The notes beneath the pieces are model-generated. The model was given only the letters and a program-made list of their open reading frames with translations, made no database searches and had not been told where the DNA came from. From positions 1-33,482 of the forward strand of contig JAURNV010000038.1 of the NCBI GenBank assembly GCA_030830005.1: a stretch of 33,482 nucleotides of DNA, read 5' to 3'. Shown piece after piece: positions 1 through 7,015 of this stretch. Origin of the DNA: Flavobacteriaceae bacterium. Its GTDB lineage: Bacteria > Bacteroidota > Bacteroidia > Flavobacteriales > Flavobacteriaceae. How positions within the stretch are numbered: position 1 is the first letter of the stretch; each line of letters begins with the position of its first letter. The translations under genes were made by a program, and so were the position numbers.

Positions 1-1
1 A

Positions 2-430
2 TTTGATTTTATCTTTGATTCGTACAATAAGCTTGCTGTTACTTTAGAATTGAACAAACTCTTAGTCCCTTCGCCCAGTGTACTTAATTCTAATGGCGAT
101 TACGAGCAACCTGACGATGTTGGAGTCTTATCAGGAATTTTTAAATCCTTTGGCGATGCACCAGATGGGTTTAGTGAAGAATTAAAAGAATTTACCTGGG
201 CATTAGGCGCAGAATTTAACTATGATGAGTCTTTTGCTTTGCGTGCGGGATATTTTAATGAGCATGAACTCAAGGGAGCACGAAAATTTTTGACTATTGG
301 TGCTGGGTTTAGATACAATGTTATTGACATTGATTTATCGTATTTAATTTCAGCCACTCGAGTGGTAAACCCTTTGGAGAATACACTTCGATTTTCGCTT
401 ACCTTTAACTTTGGCGAGGAACGTTATTAA
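2..430 (+). CDS. porV: PorV (LptO) family T9SS outer-membrane protein, C-terminal fragment
   Basis: The 5' end lies outside the window; the reading frame is open from base 2 to the TAA at 428-430, about 142 residues. The visible part has the alternating aromatic/hydrophobic strands of an outer-membrane beta-barrel and ends in a final strand FGEERY after FSLTFN. I recognise the segment with KSFGDAPDGFSEELKEF followed by AGYFNEHELKGARKFLTIGAGFR as the C-terminal barrel of PorV. PorV is the FadL-like shuttle that takes T9SS cargo from the translocon to the PorU attachment complex at the cell surface. The location directly upstream of pdhA fits flavobacterial gene order, as I remember it. A TTG at base 50 is internal and not a start. 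The two S8 peptidases at the right end of the window would be clients of this system. Identification is from recall of the family; the missing N-terminus limits certainty. Confidence 0.85.
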   Translation, partial: FDFIFDSYNKLAVTLELNKLLVPSPSVLNSNGDYEQPDDVGVLSGIFKSFGDAPDGFSEELKEFTWALGAEFNYDESFALRAGYFNEHELKGARKFLTIGAGFRYNVIDIDLSYLISATRVVNPLENTLRFSLTFNFGEERY

Positions 431-468
431 GGTTTATTCTTTCGTTTTTTTCCAAGAGTTAGTTGCCT

Positions 469-476
469 TATCTTTG
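469..476 (+). promoter_or_regulatory. -7 promoter element for the pdhA operon
   Basis: TATCTTTG matches the Bacteroidota -7 consensus TAnnTTTG exactly. It lies in the 70-base gap between the porV stop and pdhA, 24 bases before the ATG at 501. A clear TTG -33 box at the usual 17-23 base spacing is not visible, so the call rests on the -7 element and its position. Confidence 0.5.
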
Positions 477-500
477 CGCCACTCTTAACAGTCAAACCCT

Positions 501-1499
501 ATGAAAGAAGTTACGCGCGAAACTTATCTAGATTGGTACGAAAACATGATGTTGTGGCGTAAGTTTGAAGATAAACTCGCTTCGGTTTATATTCAGCAGA
601 AAGTACGCGGATTTTTACACTTATACAACGGTCAAGAGGCTATTTTAGCAGGATCGCTTCATGCTATGGATCTTACCAAAGACCGCATGATTACAGCTTA
701 CCGTAACCACGTACAACCTATTGGAATGGGTGTTGATCCAAAAAAAGTAATGGCAGAATTGTATGGAAAAGCTACAGGTACTTCTCAAGGTCTTGGGGGT
801 TCAATGCATATTTTTTCCAAAGAGCATCGTTTTCATGGAGGACATGGAATTGTAGGAGGTCAAATCCCCTTAGGTGCTGGGATGGCTTTTGGTGACAAAT
901 ACCACGGTAGCGATGCCGTTACCCTTTGTTTTATGGGGGATGGTGCTGTGCGTCAGGGGTCATTGCACGAAACCCTAAACTTGGCCATGCTTTGGAAACT
1001 TCCGGTAGTTTTTATCGTTGAAAATAACGGCTATGCGATGGGAACATCTGTTGAGCGTACCGCAAATCACACGGATATTTGGAAATTAGGCTTGGGCTAC
1101 GAAATGCCTTGTGGTCCTATTGATGGTATGAATCCTGTAGCTGTAGCTGAAGGAATTGATGAGGCTATTCAACGCGCACGACGAGGAGATGGACCAACAT
1201 TTTTAGAGGCTAAAACGTATCGTTATCGTGGACATTCCATGTCTGATGCGCAACACTATCGAACAAAAGAAGAGGTAGAGGAGTATCGTAAAATTGATCC
1301 GATATCGCAAGTAAAGGATATTATTTTGAATGAAAAATATGCCACAGAAGAGCAACTTGCTGAAATTGATGCAGGTGTGAAAGCTCGTGTAAAAGAGTGT
1401 GAAGAATTTGCCGAGTCGTCTCCATTCCCTGAAAAGAATGTCATGTACGATGCGGTTTACGAACAAGAAGATTACCCATTTATCTCTCATAAATTATAA
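501..1499 (+). CDS. pdhA: Pyruvate dehydrogenase E1 component, alpha subunit
   Basis: 332 residues, the normal length for a separate E1-alpha chain. It carries the thiamine diphosphate binding motif, GDG at residues 146-148 followed about 27 residues later by NN at 175-176. The family signature YRGHSMSD and the nearby conserved loop lie at about residues 242-260. Together with E1-beta it decarboxylates pyruvate and passes the acetyl group to the lipoyl arm of E2. The E2 gene starts one base after this stop. No E1-beta gene is in the window; in flavobacteria it is usually encoded elsewhere, so this heterotetrameric enzyme needs a distant partner gene. The ATG at 501 follows a good -7 element, and the N-terminus aligns with typical E1-alpha proteins. 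The alternative, a branched-chain 2-oxoacid E1, is less likely given the linked E2. Confidence 0.95.
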   Translation: MKEVTRETYLDWYENMMLWRKFEDKLASVYIQQKVRGFLHLYNGQEAILAGSLHAMDLTKDRMITAYRNHVQPIGMGVDPKKVMAELYGKATGTSQGLGGSMHIFSKEHRFHGGHGIVGGQIPLGAGMAFGDKYHGSDAVTLCFMGDGAVRQGSLHETLNLAMLWKLPVVFIVENNGYAMGTSVERTANHTDIWKLGLGYEMPCGPIDGMNPVAVAEGIDEAIQRARRGDGPTFLEAKTYRYRGHSMSDAQHYRTKEEVEEYRKIDPISQVKDIILNEKYATEEQLAEIDAGVKARVKECEEFAESSPFPEKNVMYDAVYEQEDYPFISHKL

Positions 1500-1500
1500 T

Positions 1501-3099
1501 ATGGCAACAATCATCAACATGCCTCGCCTAAGTGATACCATGGAAGAAGGAACCGTGGCTACTTGGCTTAAAAATGTAGGAGACAAAGTAGCTGAAGGTG
1601 ATATTTTAGCTGAAATTGAAACTGATAAAGCTACGATGGAGTTTGAGTCCTTTCATGAGGGCACCCTATTGCATATTGGCGTAGCGGCTGGTCAAACTGC
1701 ACCTGTTGATGTCCTGTTGGCTATTATTGGCGAAGAAGGTGAAGATATAACCGCCTTGCTAGACGAGGGTAAAGCCCCTAAAGAAGAAATCGAAGCGTCG
1801 CAGCCAGAAGAAGACAAAGTCCCAGCGGATGAAGCATTGGCTATTCCAGAAGGATTAGAAATTATCAATATGGCACGCCTGAGTGATACTATGGAAGAAG
1901 GAACGGTAGCATCTTGGCTTAAACAAGTTGGTGATAGCGTTGAAGAGGGTGATATTTTGGCTGAGATCGAAACGGACAAAGCCACCATGGAGTTTGAGTC
2001 GTTCTTTTCGGGAACCTTGTTACATATTGGTATTGGCGTAGGAGAAACAGCCGCCGTTGATACACTTCTAGCTATTATTGGCCCTGAAGGAACCGATGTT
2101 TCAGCTATTTTGGCAGCTCCACCTGCACCAAAAGCAAACACGTCTGCACCACAAACAACCCCAAATCCTCAAGTAATCCCTGAAACCGAATCGGTAAATA
2201 CTGCCGTTGCTGAAGATACTAAGGCGGCCCCTGACACGGGACGTATTATGGCGTCACCCTTAGCCAAAAAAATTGCCAAAGAAAAGGGAATTGATTTGCA
2301 GTTGGTTACTGGAACAGGTGAGTTAGGACGGATTGTAAAACGCGATGTAGAACAATTTACTCCTGCGGTCGCAGTTTCTCCTGCTTCTAAGCAAACCGTT
2401 TTTGTACCCTCTGGACAAGAAAAGCAAGAAGAAGTACCAAACTCTCAAATGCGAAAGACTATCGCAAAGCGGCTTAGTGCTTCTAAATTTAATGCTCCGC
2501 ACTACTATCTTTCTGTTGAACTTGACATGGATGCAGCTATAGATTTTAGAAAACAATACAATTCCATTCCAGACACCAAAATTTCTTTTAACGACATTGT
2601 GGTTAAAGCGGTTGCTCTAGCTCTTAAAGAACACCCACAAGTAAATTCGCAGTGGCACGAAGATAAAATGGTGCTTAATCACCATGTGCATGTTGGTGTT
2701 GCCATTGCTGTTGAAGACGGATTGGTAGTTCCGGTACTTCGCTTCACAAATGAAATGAATTTACCTCAAATTGGTTCACAGGTAAAAGATTTTGCCTCTC
2801 GGGCACGAAGTAAAAAGCTTACTCCACAAGAAATGGACGGTAGCACTTTTACGGTCTCCAACCTTGGAATGTTTGGAATTACTGAATTTACTTCAATTAT
2901 AAACCAACCAAATTCAGCGATACTTTCTGTAGGTACAATTGTACAAAAGCCTGTGGTTAAAGAAGGTGAAATAGTGGTAGGTAATGCCATGAAACTCACC
3001 CTTGCTTGTGACCATAGAACGGTGGATGGAGCAACGGGTGCGCAATTTTTGCAGACGTTAAGAGAATTTATTGAAAACCCCATTCGCTTGGTGGTATAG
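1501..3099 (+). CDS. pdhC: Dihydrolipoamide acetyltransferase (E2) of pyruvate dehydrogenase, two lipoyl domains
   Basis: 532 residues from the ATG at 1501, one base after the pdhA stop. The frame is open further upstream to 1399, but that part lies inside pdhA and the protein clearly begins MATIINMPRLSDTMEEG. Domain order: lipoyl domain 1 (about 2-78, lipoylated Lys43 in ETDKATME), an acidic linker, lipoyl domain 2 (about 120-198, Lys160 in the same motif), an Ala/Pro/Thr linker, the peripheral subunit-binding domain (about 249-286, ASPLAKKIAKEKGIDL), and the acyltransferase core (about 310-532). The catalytic HRTVDG has His505 and Asp509. The two lipoyl domains are very similar, as after an internal duplication. 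It transfers acetyl groups to CoA and forms the core of the complex. Translational coupling with pdhA is likely. Confidence 0.95.
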   Translation: MATIINMPRLSDTMEEGTVATWLKNVGDKVAEGDILAEIETDKATMEFESFHEGTLLHIGVAAGQTAPVDVLLAIIGEEGEDITALLDEGKAPKEEIEASQPEEDKVPADEALAIPEGLEIINMARLSDTMEEGTVASWLKQVGDSVEEGDILAEIETDKATMEFESFFSGTLLHIGIGVGETAAVDTLLAIIGPEGTDVSAILAAPPAPKANTSAPQTTPNPQVIPETESVNTAVAEDTKAAPDTGRIMASPLAKKIAKEKGIDLQLVTGTGELGRIVKRDVEQFTPAVAVSPASKQTVFVPSGQEKQEEVPNSQMRKTIAKRLSASKFNAPHYYLSVELDMDAAIDFRKQYNSIPDTKISFNDIVVKAVALALKEHPQVNSQWHEDKMVLNHHVHVGVAIAVEDGLVVPVLRFTNEMNLPQIGSQVKDFASRARSKKLTPQEMDGSTFTVSNLGMFGITEFTSIINQPNSAILSVGTIVQKPVVKEGEIVVGNAMKLTLACDHRTVDGATGAQFLQTLREFIENPIRLVV

Positions 3100-3104
3100 A
3101 CGTT

Positions 3105-3788
3105 TTGAGCACTTCTAAAAACATTGTGATAACGGGAGCTAGTCGAGGTATTGGCTTAGCTCTTGTAAAATGGTTTTCAAAGGAAAATCATAATGTTTGG
3201 GCGTTATCGCGTAATATTTCACCGATAGAATTGCTAAACCTTTCGAAAGTACGCGCTTTTTCTCTCGATATTTCTGACGAAAAAGCAGTAGAACACTGTA
3301 CTTTATCAGCTATGCCTAACACGATAGATGTTCTAATCAATAATGCTGGAAAGCTTATCAATAAACCTTTTGCTCAAACCAGTCAAGAAGATTTTGAGGC
3401 GGTTTTTAAAGTAAATGTTTTTGGATTGGCTAATCTTACTCGAGCCTTACTACCCAAAATGCTACCCTCGGGGCATATAGTAAATATTAGTAGTATGGGG
3501 GGAATTAACGGCACTTCAAAATTCCCTGGACTTGCTGCCTACAGTAGCAGTAAAGGAGCGGTTTCGATACTCACGGAATTACTAGCCGAAGAATATAAAG
3601 AAACTGGGCCTAGTATTAATGGCTTGGCTTTAGGAGCTGTGCAAACCGAAATGCTTTCAGATGCGTTTCCAGGGTTAAATGTTCCAATGGACGCAAAAAC
3701 AATGGCAGATTATATAGCAAAATTTGCTTTGGATGGACATCGTTTTTATAACGGGAAACTACTTCCTGTTTCGAACACCACGCCGTAA
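3105..3788 (+). CDS. SDR family oxidoreductase
   Basis: 227 residues, a classical short-chain dehydrogenase. Visible motifs are the dinucleotide-binding TGASRGIG near residues 10-17, NNAG near residue 78, the catalytic Ser region ISSMGG, and the catalytic YSSSK (YxxxK) near residues 145-149. The start is a TTG at 3105, five bases after the pdhC stop. It is the only start codon that places the TGxxxGIG loop at the usual distance from the N-terminus. The substrate cannot be read from the sequence. The gene is packed between pdhC and a SprT-like gene and shares one base with the latter (TAATG), so it is probably expressed with the PDH genes, although no functional link to pyruvate oxidation is evident. 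The C-terminus is somewhat short for the family. Confidence 0.85.
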   Translation: MSTSKNIVITGASRGIGLALVKWFSKENHNVWALSRNISPIELLNLSKVRAFSLDISDEKAVEHCTLSAMPNTIDVLINNAGKLINKPFAQTSQEDFEAVFKVNVFGLANLTRALLPKMLPSGHIVNISSMGGINGTSKFPGLAAYSSSKGAVSILTELLAEEYKETGPSINGLALGAVQTEMLSDAFPGLNVPMDAKTMADYIAKFALDGHRFYNGKLLPVSNTTP

Positions 3789-4381
3789 TGGGTTTCGATT
3801 TTTATTCCTTTTTGACTGAAGCAGCGCGCCAACCTTGCGCTAAGTTAATAGGGGCTAACAATGTCAACATCAAGGTAGTGCGTGAGCGTAAAACCAAGCA
3901 TGGCGATTTTCGTGTATTGCCTGGGAAACCTGTAACAATTACGCTCAATGCTATGGAAAACCCATATCGTTTTTTACTTACTTTTTTGCATGAGTGGGCT
4001 CATTATATTGTGTTTTCAAATTATAGGAAAAGACAAAAGCCGCATGGTGAAATTTGGCAAATGACTTTTCAGCAGGTAACAACCCCTTTTTTAAGTAGTG
4101 ATTTTTTTCCTGAATCCCTGTTGAAGTATTTAAAAACACACATGCAAAAACCAAAAGCAACCTTTTCAGCAGATGCTTTGCTTATGCAGTCCTTGCGGGA
4201 ATATGACCCTCCAACAAATAAAAAATGTATTTTTGAGTTAGAACAGGATGCGTTCTTTTCTTTGGAAAATGGTCGTATTTTTCGAAAAGGAACAAAGCGC
4301 AGAACACGATTTTTGTGTACCTGTACTCAAACCAATAGGCAGTATTTGTTTCCGCCTTTTGTGGAAGTAAACCAAGAATAA
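3788..4381 (+). CDS. SprT-like zinc metalloprotein
   Basis: 197 residues, starting at an ATG that overlaps the preceding stop by one base. The gluzincin-type motif HEWAH (His68, Glu69, His72) lies in a hydrophobic helix, and the likely third zinc ligand His86 lies in PHGEIW, as in SprT/Spartan-type domains. The C-terminal part, with NGRIFRKGTKRRTRFLC and YLF, is the small basic C-terminal module seen in bacteroidal SprT-like proteins, but only one Cys-x-Cys is present, so a complete zinc ribbon is not evident. Eukaryotic SprT-like proteases act on DNA-protein crosslinks; the role of the bacterial members is uncertain. No signal peptide is seen, so it should be cytoplasmic. It is coupled to its neighbours on both sides by TAATG junctions. 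Confidence 0.85.
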   Translation: MGFDFYSFLTEAARQPCAKLIGANNVNIKVVRERKTKHGDFRVLPGKPVTITLNAMENPYRFLLTFLHEWAHYIVFSNYRKRQKPHGEIWQMTFQQVTTPFLSSDFFPESLLKYLKTHMQKPKATFSADALLMQSLREYDPPTNKKCIFELEQDAFFSLENGRIFRKGTKRRTRFLCTCTQTNRQYLFPPFVEVNQE

Positions 4382-5445
4382 TGGAATCTAAGTTTGACTT
4401 TTCGGAATCTAACGAACAGCATAAACCATCGGCTAAAAAAAGTGGTTTAGCTACTCAACTAAAGTTTTTAATACAATTACTACATATTGCTCGCGACACC
4501 GATTATGCTGCAACCTTAGAGGCTGTTCGGGCAGATATTCCTTTTAGAGGTGCTACAGCTTGGGTCTTGATTTGTTCTATTTTTATAGCTTCAATTGGGT
4601 TAAACACTAACTCAACAGCAGTTGTGATTGGAGCCATGCTTATAGCTCCACTTATGGGCCCTGTGTTGGCAACGGGGGTTTCCTTAGCAATTAACGACTT
4701 AAATATGCTTAGGCAAGCTACATTGAATTTTATTGTTATGGTTGCGCTAAGTGTAGCTACGGCAACACTATATTTCTTCTTTTTTCCGCTTCAGCAAGAA
4801 TCATCTGAGTTACTGGCCAGAACTCAGCCCGATATAAGAGATGTGTTTATTGCCTTTTTTGGTGGTGCAGCACTTGCTATTGCGCGTACTAAAAAGGGGA
4901 CCATAGCATCTGTTATTTTTGGTGTTGCAATTGCAACAGCATTGATGCCTCCACTTTGTACTATTGGCTATGGGATAGCTGTGGCAAATCCAAGTTACAC
5001 GCTTGGGGCGTTGTATTTATTTTTTATCAATGCCACTTTCATTGCCTTTGCATCATTTTTGGTTATTAAGGTGCTGAGATTTCCTATGATTCACTACGCC
5101 GATTCAAAACAAAGGCGTTTTGTTGCTAGATTGGTAAGTTTTGCCGCACTTTTGGTAATGATTCCTGCAGGAGTTACTTTTACTCGGGCTCTAGATGAAA
5201 ACCGTTTTCGAAAAGAAGCGAATGTCTATTTAGAAACTCATATCACTCCATTAAAGTTCGGCAATTACCTTAAAGAATCTGCAGAAATTCGCTACACAAG
5301 CGATGGAACAGAGCAGATTGTACTCAACCCTTTAGGGTTAGTTCCTATTGACACCTTAACAATAAAAAACATAAAAAAAGAACTTTTGTCCTTCAAAACA
5401 TTAGAAGACGCTACCCTGATTGTTATACCGAGTATAAGGGAATAA
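4381..5445 (+). CDS. DUF389 (TIGR00341-type) integral membrane protein
   Basis: 354 residues. The N-terminal 40 residues are polar, followed by several hydrophobic membrane segments between about residues 58 and 270 and a soluble C-terminal tail of about 85 residues. The stretch GAMLIAPLMGP, preceded by LNTNSTAVVI, is the hallmark of the DUF389 family. The biochemical function of this family is not established as far as I know. The ATG overlaps the SprT-like gene stop by one base, making it the last gene of the pdhA unit. Its stop at 5445 is two bases from the stop of the convergent ABC ATPase gene. Confidence 0.88.
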   Translation: MESKFDFSESNEQHKPSAKKSGLATQLKFLIQLLHIARDTDYAATLEAVRADIPFRGATAWVLICSIFIASIGLNTNSTAVVIGAMLIAPLMGPVLATGVSLAINDLNMLRQATLNFIVMVALSVATATLYFFFFPLQQESSELLARTQPDIRDVFIAFFGGAALAIARTKKGTIASVIFGVAIATALMPPLCTIGYGIAVANPSYTLGALYLFFINATFIAFASFLVIKVLRFPMIHYADSKQRRFVARLVSFAALLVMIPAGVTFTRALDENRFRKEANVYLETHITPLKFGNYLKESAEIRYTSDGTEQIVLNPLGLVPIDTLTIKNIKKELLSFKTLEDATLIVIPSIRE

Positions 5446-5447
5446 GG

Positions 5448-6203
5448 TTATTGATATACTTCTTTTACCTTTTTCATTAATTCTGAGGAGTAGACAAAAT
5501 CAGTAATGGCTTCGTTGTTTGTTTTAAAAATTTCCTCTTTAGTGCCTTCCCACGCTTTGATACCATCTTTTAAAAACAAAATAGTATCCCCAATTTCCAT
5601 TACAGAATTCATGTCATGAGAGTTAATCACTGTAGTGATATTGTTTTCTTGGGTAATTTCACGTATTAGATTGTCGATGACAATAGCGGTTTTAGGGTCT
5701 AAGCCCGAATTGGGTTCATCGCAAAACAGGTATTTGGGTTTCATAACTACAGCACGGGCAATAGCAACTCGCTTTTGCATTCCACCCGAGAGCTCGGCAG
5801 GTAATTTGTTATGTGCATCAACCAAATTGACTCGTTCTATAACTTCTTCTGCAGCTTTGCGCATTACTGCTGTTGCTTGCTTTGTAAGCATTTGCATAGG
5901 AAACATGACGTTTTCTAAAACGGTCATCGAATCAAAAAGCGCACTTCCCTGAAAGACCATTCCCATTTCTCGGCGGAGTGTTCGGCGTTCACTATCGCTC
6001 ATGTCACCGAAAGCGTAATTATTGAATAGCATTTTTCCGCTATCGGTATGATGTAACCCCAATAAGCATTTTAGTAAAACAGTTTTTCCAGAACCACTTT
6101 GTCCAATAATCAAATTGGTTTTTCCTGGCTCAAATACCATACTAATATCCTTTAATACTTCACGTCCATCAAAAGACTTTGCTATATTTTTTAGCTGTAT
6201 CAT
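5448..6203 (-). CDS. MlaF-like ABC transporter ATP-binding protein
   Basis: 251 residues from the ATG at 6203. The frame is open upstream to 6263, but the start at 6203 gives MIQLKNIAKSFDG, the normal beginning of an ABC ATPase, and forms a one-base TAATG overlap with the permease stop. Visible motifs are Walker A GQSGSGKT (residues 34-41), the signature LSGGMQKR, Walker B with YLFCDEP, the D-loop SGLDP and the H-loop His in INSHD. It belongs to the Mkl/MlaF group, which powers phospholipid or other lipid transport between inner and outer membranes. The partner permease is immediately upstream in transcription order. No MlaD-type substrate-binding protein lies next to the pair in this window. 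Confidence 0.9.
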   Translation of the reverse strand: MIQLKNIAKSFDGREVLKDISMVFEPGKTNLIIGQSGSGKTVLLKCLLGLHHTDSGKMLFNNYAFGDMSDSERRTLRREMGMVFQGSALFDSMTVLENVMFPMQMLTKQATAVMRKAAEEVIERVNLVDAHNKLPAELSGGMQKRVAIARAVVMKPKYLFCDEPNSGLDPKTAIVIDNLIREITQENNITTVINSHDMNSVMEIGDTILFLKDGIKAWEGTKEEIFKTNNEAITDFVYSSELMKKVKEVYQ

Positions 6204-6940
6204 TAGGTAAGTAATAATTGAGTTACAAAATAGTTTAACACAATAATCACCACTGAGGTCCACACAAATGCAACTGTGGCTGCTTTGCCAACCTCGAGTG
6301 CGCCTCCTTTCATATAATAACCATGATAAGAAGGAATAGTAGCTAAAATCATTGCAAAAAGCAAGGTTTTAATAAAAGCATACACCACGTGAAATGGCTT
6401 AAAATCCATTTGAATTCCCTCAATAAAATCGGCACTGCTAGAAAAACCACCATAAAGTGTAGCAACATAGCCACCAAAAATTCCTAAAAACATGGAAATG
6501 TTAATTACTAAAGGCAATAAAAGCATGGCAATTATTTTTGGGAAAACTAAATAATTTACAGAATTGATCCCCATTACTTCAAGAGCATCAATTTGTTCTG
6601 TTACCCGCATGGTACCTATGCTTGAGGTGATAAATGAACCTACTTTACCTGCCAAAATAATACACATAAATGTGGGAGCAAACTCCAAAATTACTGATTG
6701 TCTTGTGGCAAATCCTACTAAATTTTTTGGGATTAATGGGCTTTCAATGTTAAGTGCGGTTTGGATAGCTACCACACCACCGACAAAGAAAGATAAAAAA
6801 CCTACAATTCCGAGCGACCCAATTATGAGATCTTGAATGTCGTCTAAAATAAGTTTACGCATTACTTTTCCCTTAGTAGGTTTAATAAAAACCATGCGTA
6901 TCATAAGAAAATAAGCACCAATATGATGTAGTAGTTTCAT
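6203..6940 (-). CDS. MlaE-like ABC transporter permease
   Basis: 245 residues, the usual length for MlaE/YrbE permeases. The protein has the N-terminal amphipathic part, about five hydrophobic segments, and the family motif EQIDALEVMGINSVNYLVFPK in the cytoplasmic loop that contacts the ATPase. With the following ATPase gene it would form an MCE-type lipid transporter in the inner membrane. The start at 6940 (MKLLHHIGAYFLMIRMVF) is the first ATG in the frame and 75 bases from the divergent PafA-like gene. The upstream stretch is AT-rich and contains TATTTTTT, a one-mismatch -7 element, on the minus strand. Direction of lipid movement and the periplasmic partner are unknown from this window. 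Confidence 0.88.
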   Translation of the reverse strand: MKLLHHIGAYFLMIRMVFIKPTKGKVMRKLILDDIQDLIIGSLGIVGFLSFFVGGVVAIQTALNIESPLIPKNLVGFATRQSVILEFAPTFMCIILAGKVGSFITSSIGTMRVTEQIDALEVMGINSVNYLVFPKIIAMLLLPLVINISMFLGIFGGYVATLYGGFSSSADFIEGIQMDFKPFHVVYAFIKTLLFAMILATIPSYHGYYMKGGALEVGKAATVAFVWTSVVIIVLNYFVTQLLLT

Positions 6941-6993
6941 GTGAACGAATGTAAAAAATAATATTAGCTTACACTCAGAACTACAATAAAAAA

Positions 6994-7001
6994 TATATTT
7001 G
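6994..7001 (+). promoter_or_regulatory. -7 promoter element for the PafA-like phosphatase gene
   Basis: TATATTTG is an exact match to TAnnTTTG, 14 bases before the ATG at 7016, within the divergent intergenic region. No clear -33 TTG is seen at the expected spacing. The predicted leader would be very short. Confidence 0.45.
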
Positions 7002-7015
7002 TAAAAATCTAAATC

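Noticed and set aside
1399-1500. Upstream extension of the E2 reading frame
   Set aside because: It lies inside pdhA, and the lipoyl domain begins at the ATG at 1501, as in homologues.
1692-2141. 149-residue minus-strand open frame inside the E2 gene
   Set aside because: It is the Ser/Ala-rich antisense shadow of the lipoyl domains and shows no protein features of its own.
6204-6263. Upstream extension of the ABC ATPase frame
   Set aside because: It overlaps the permease C-terminus; the TAATG start at 6203 gives the standard ATPase N-terminus.
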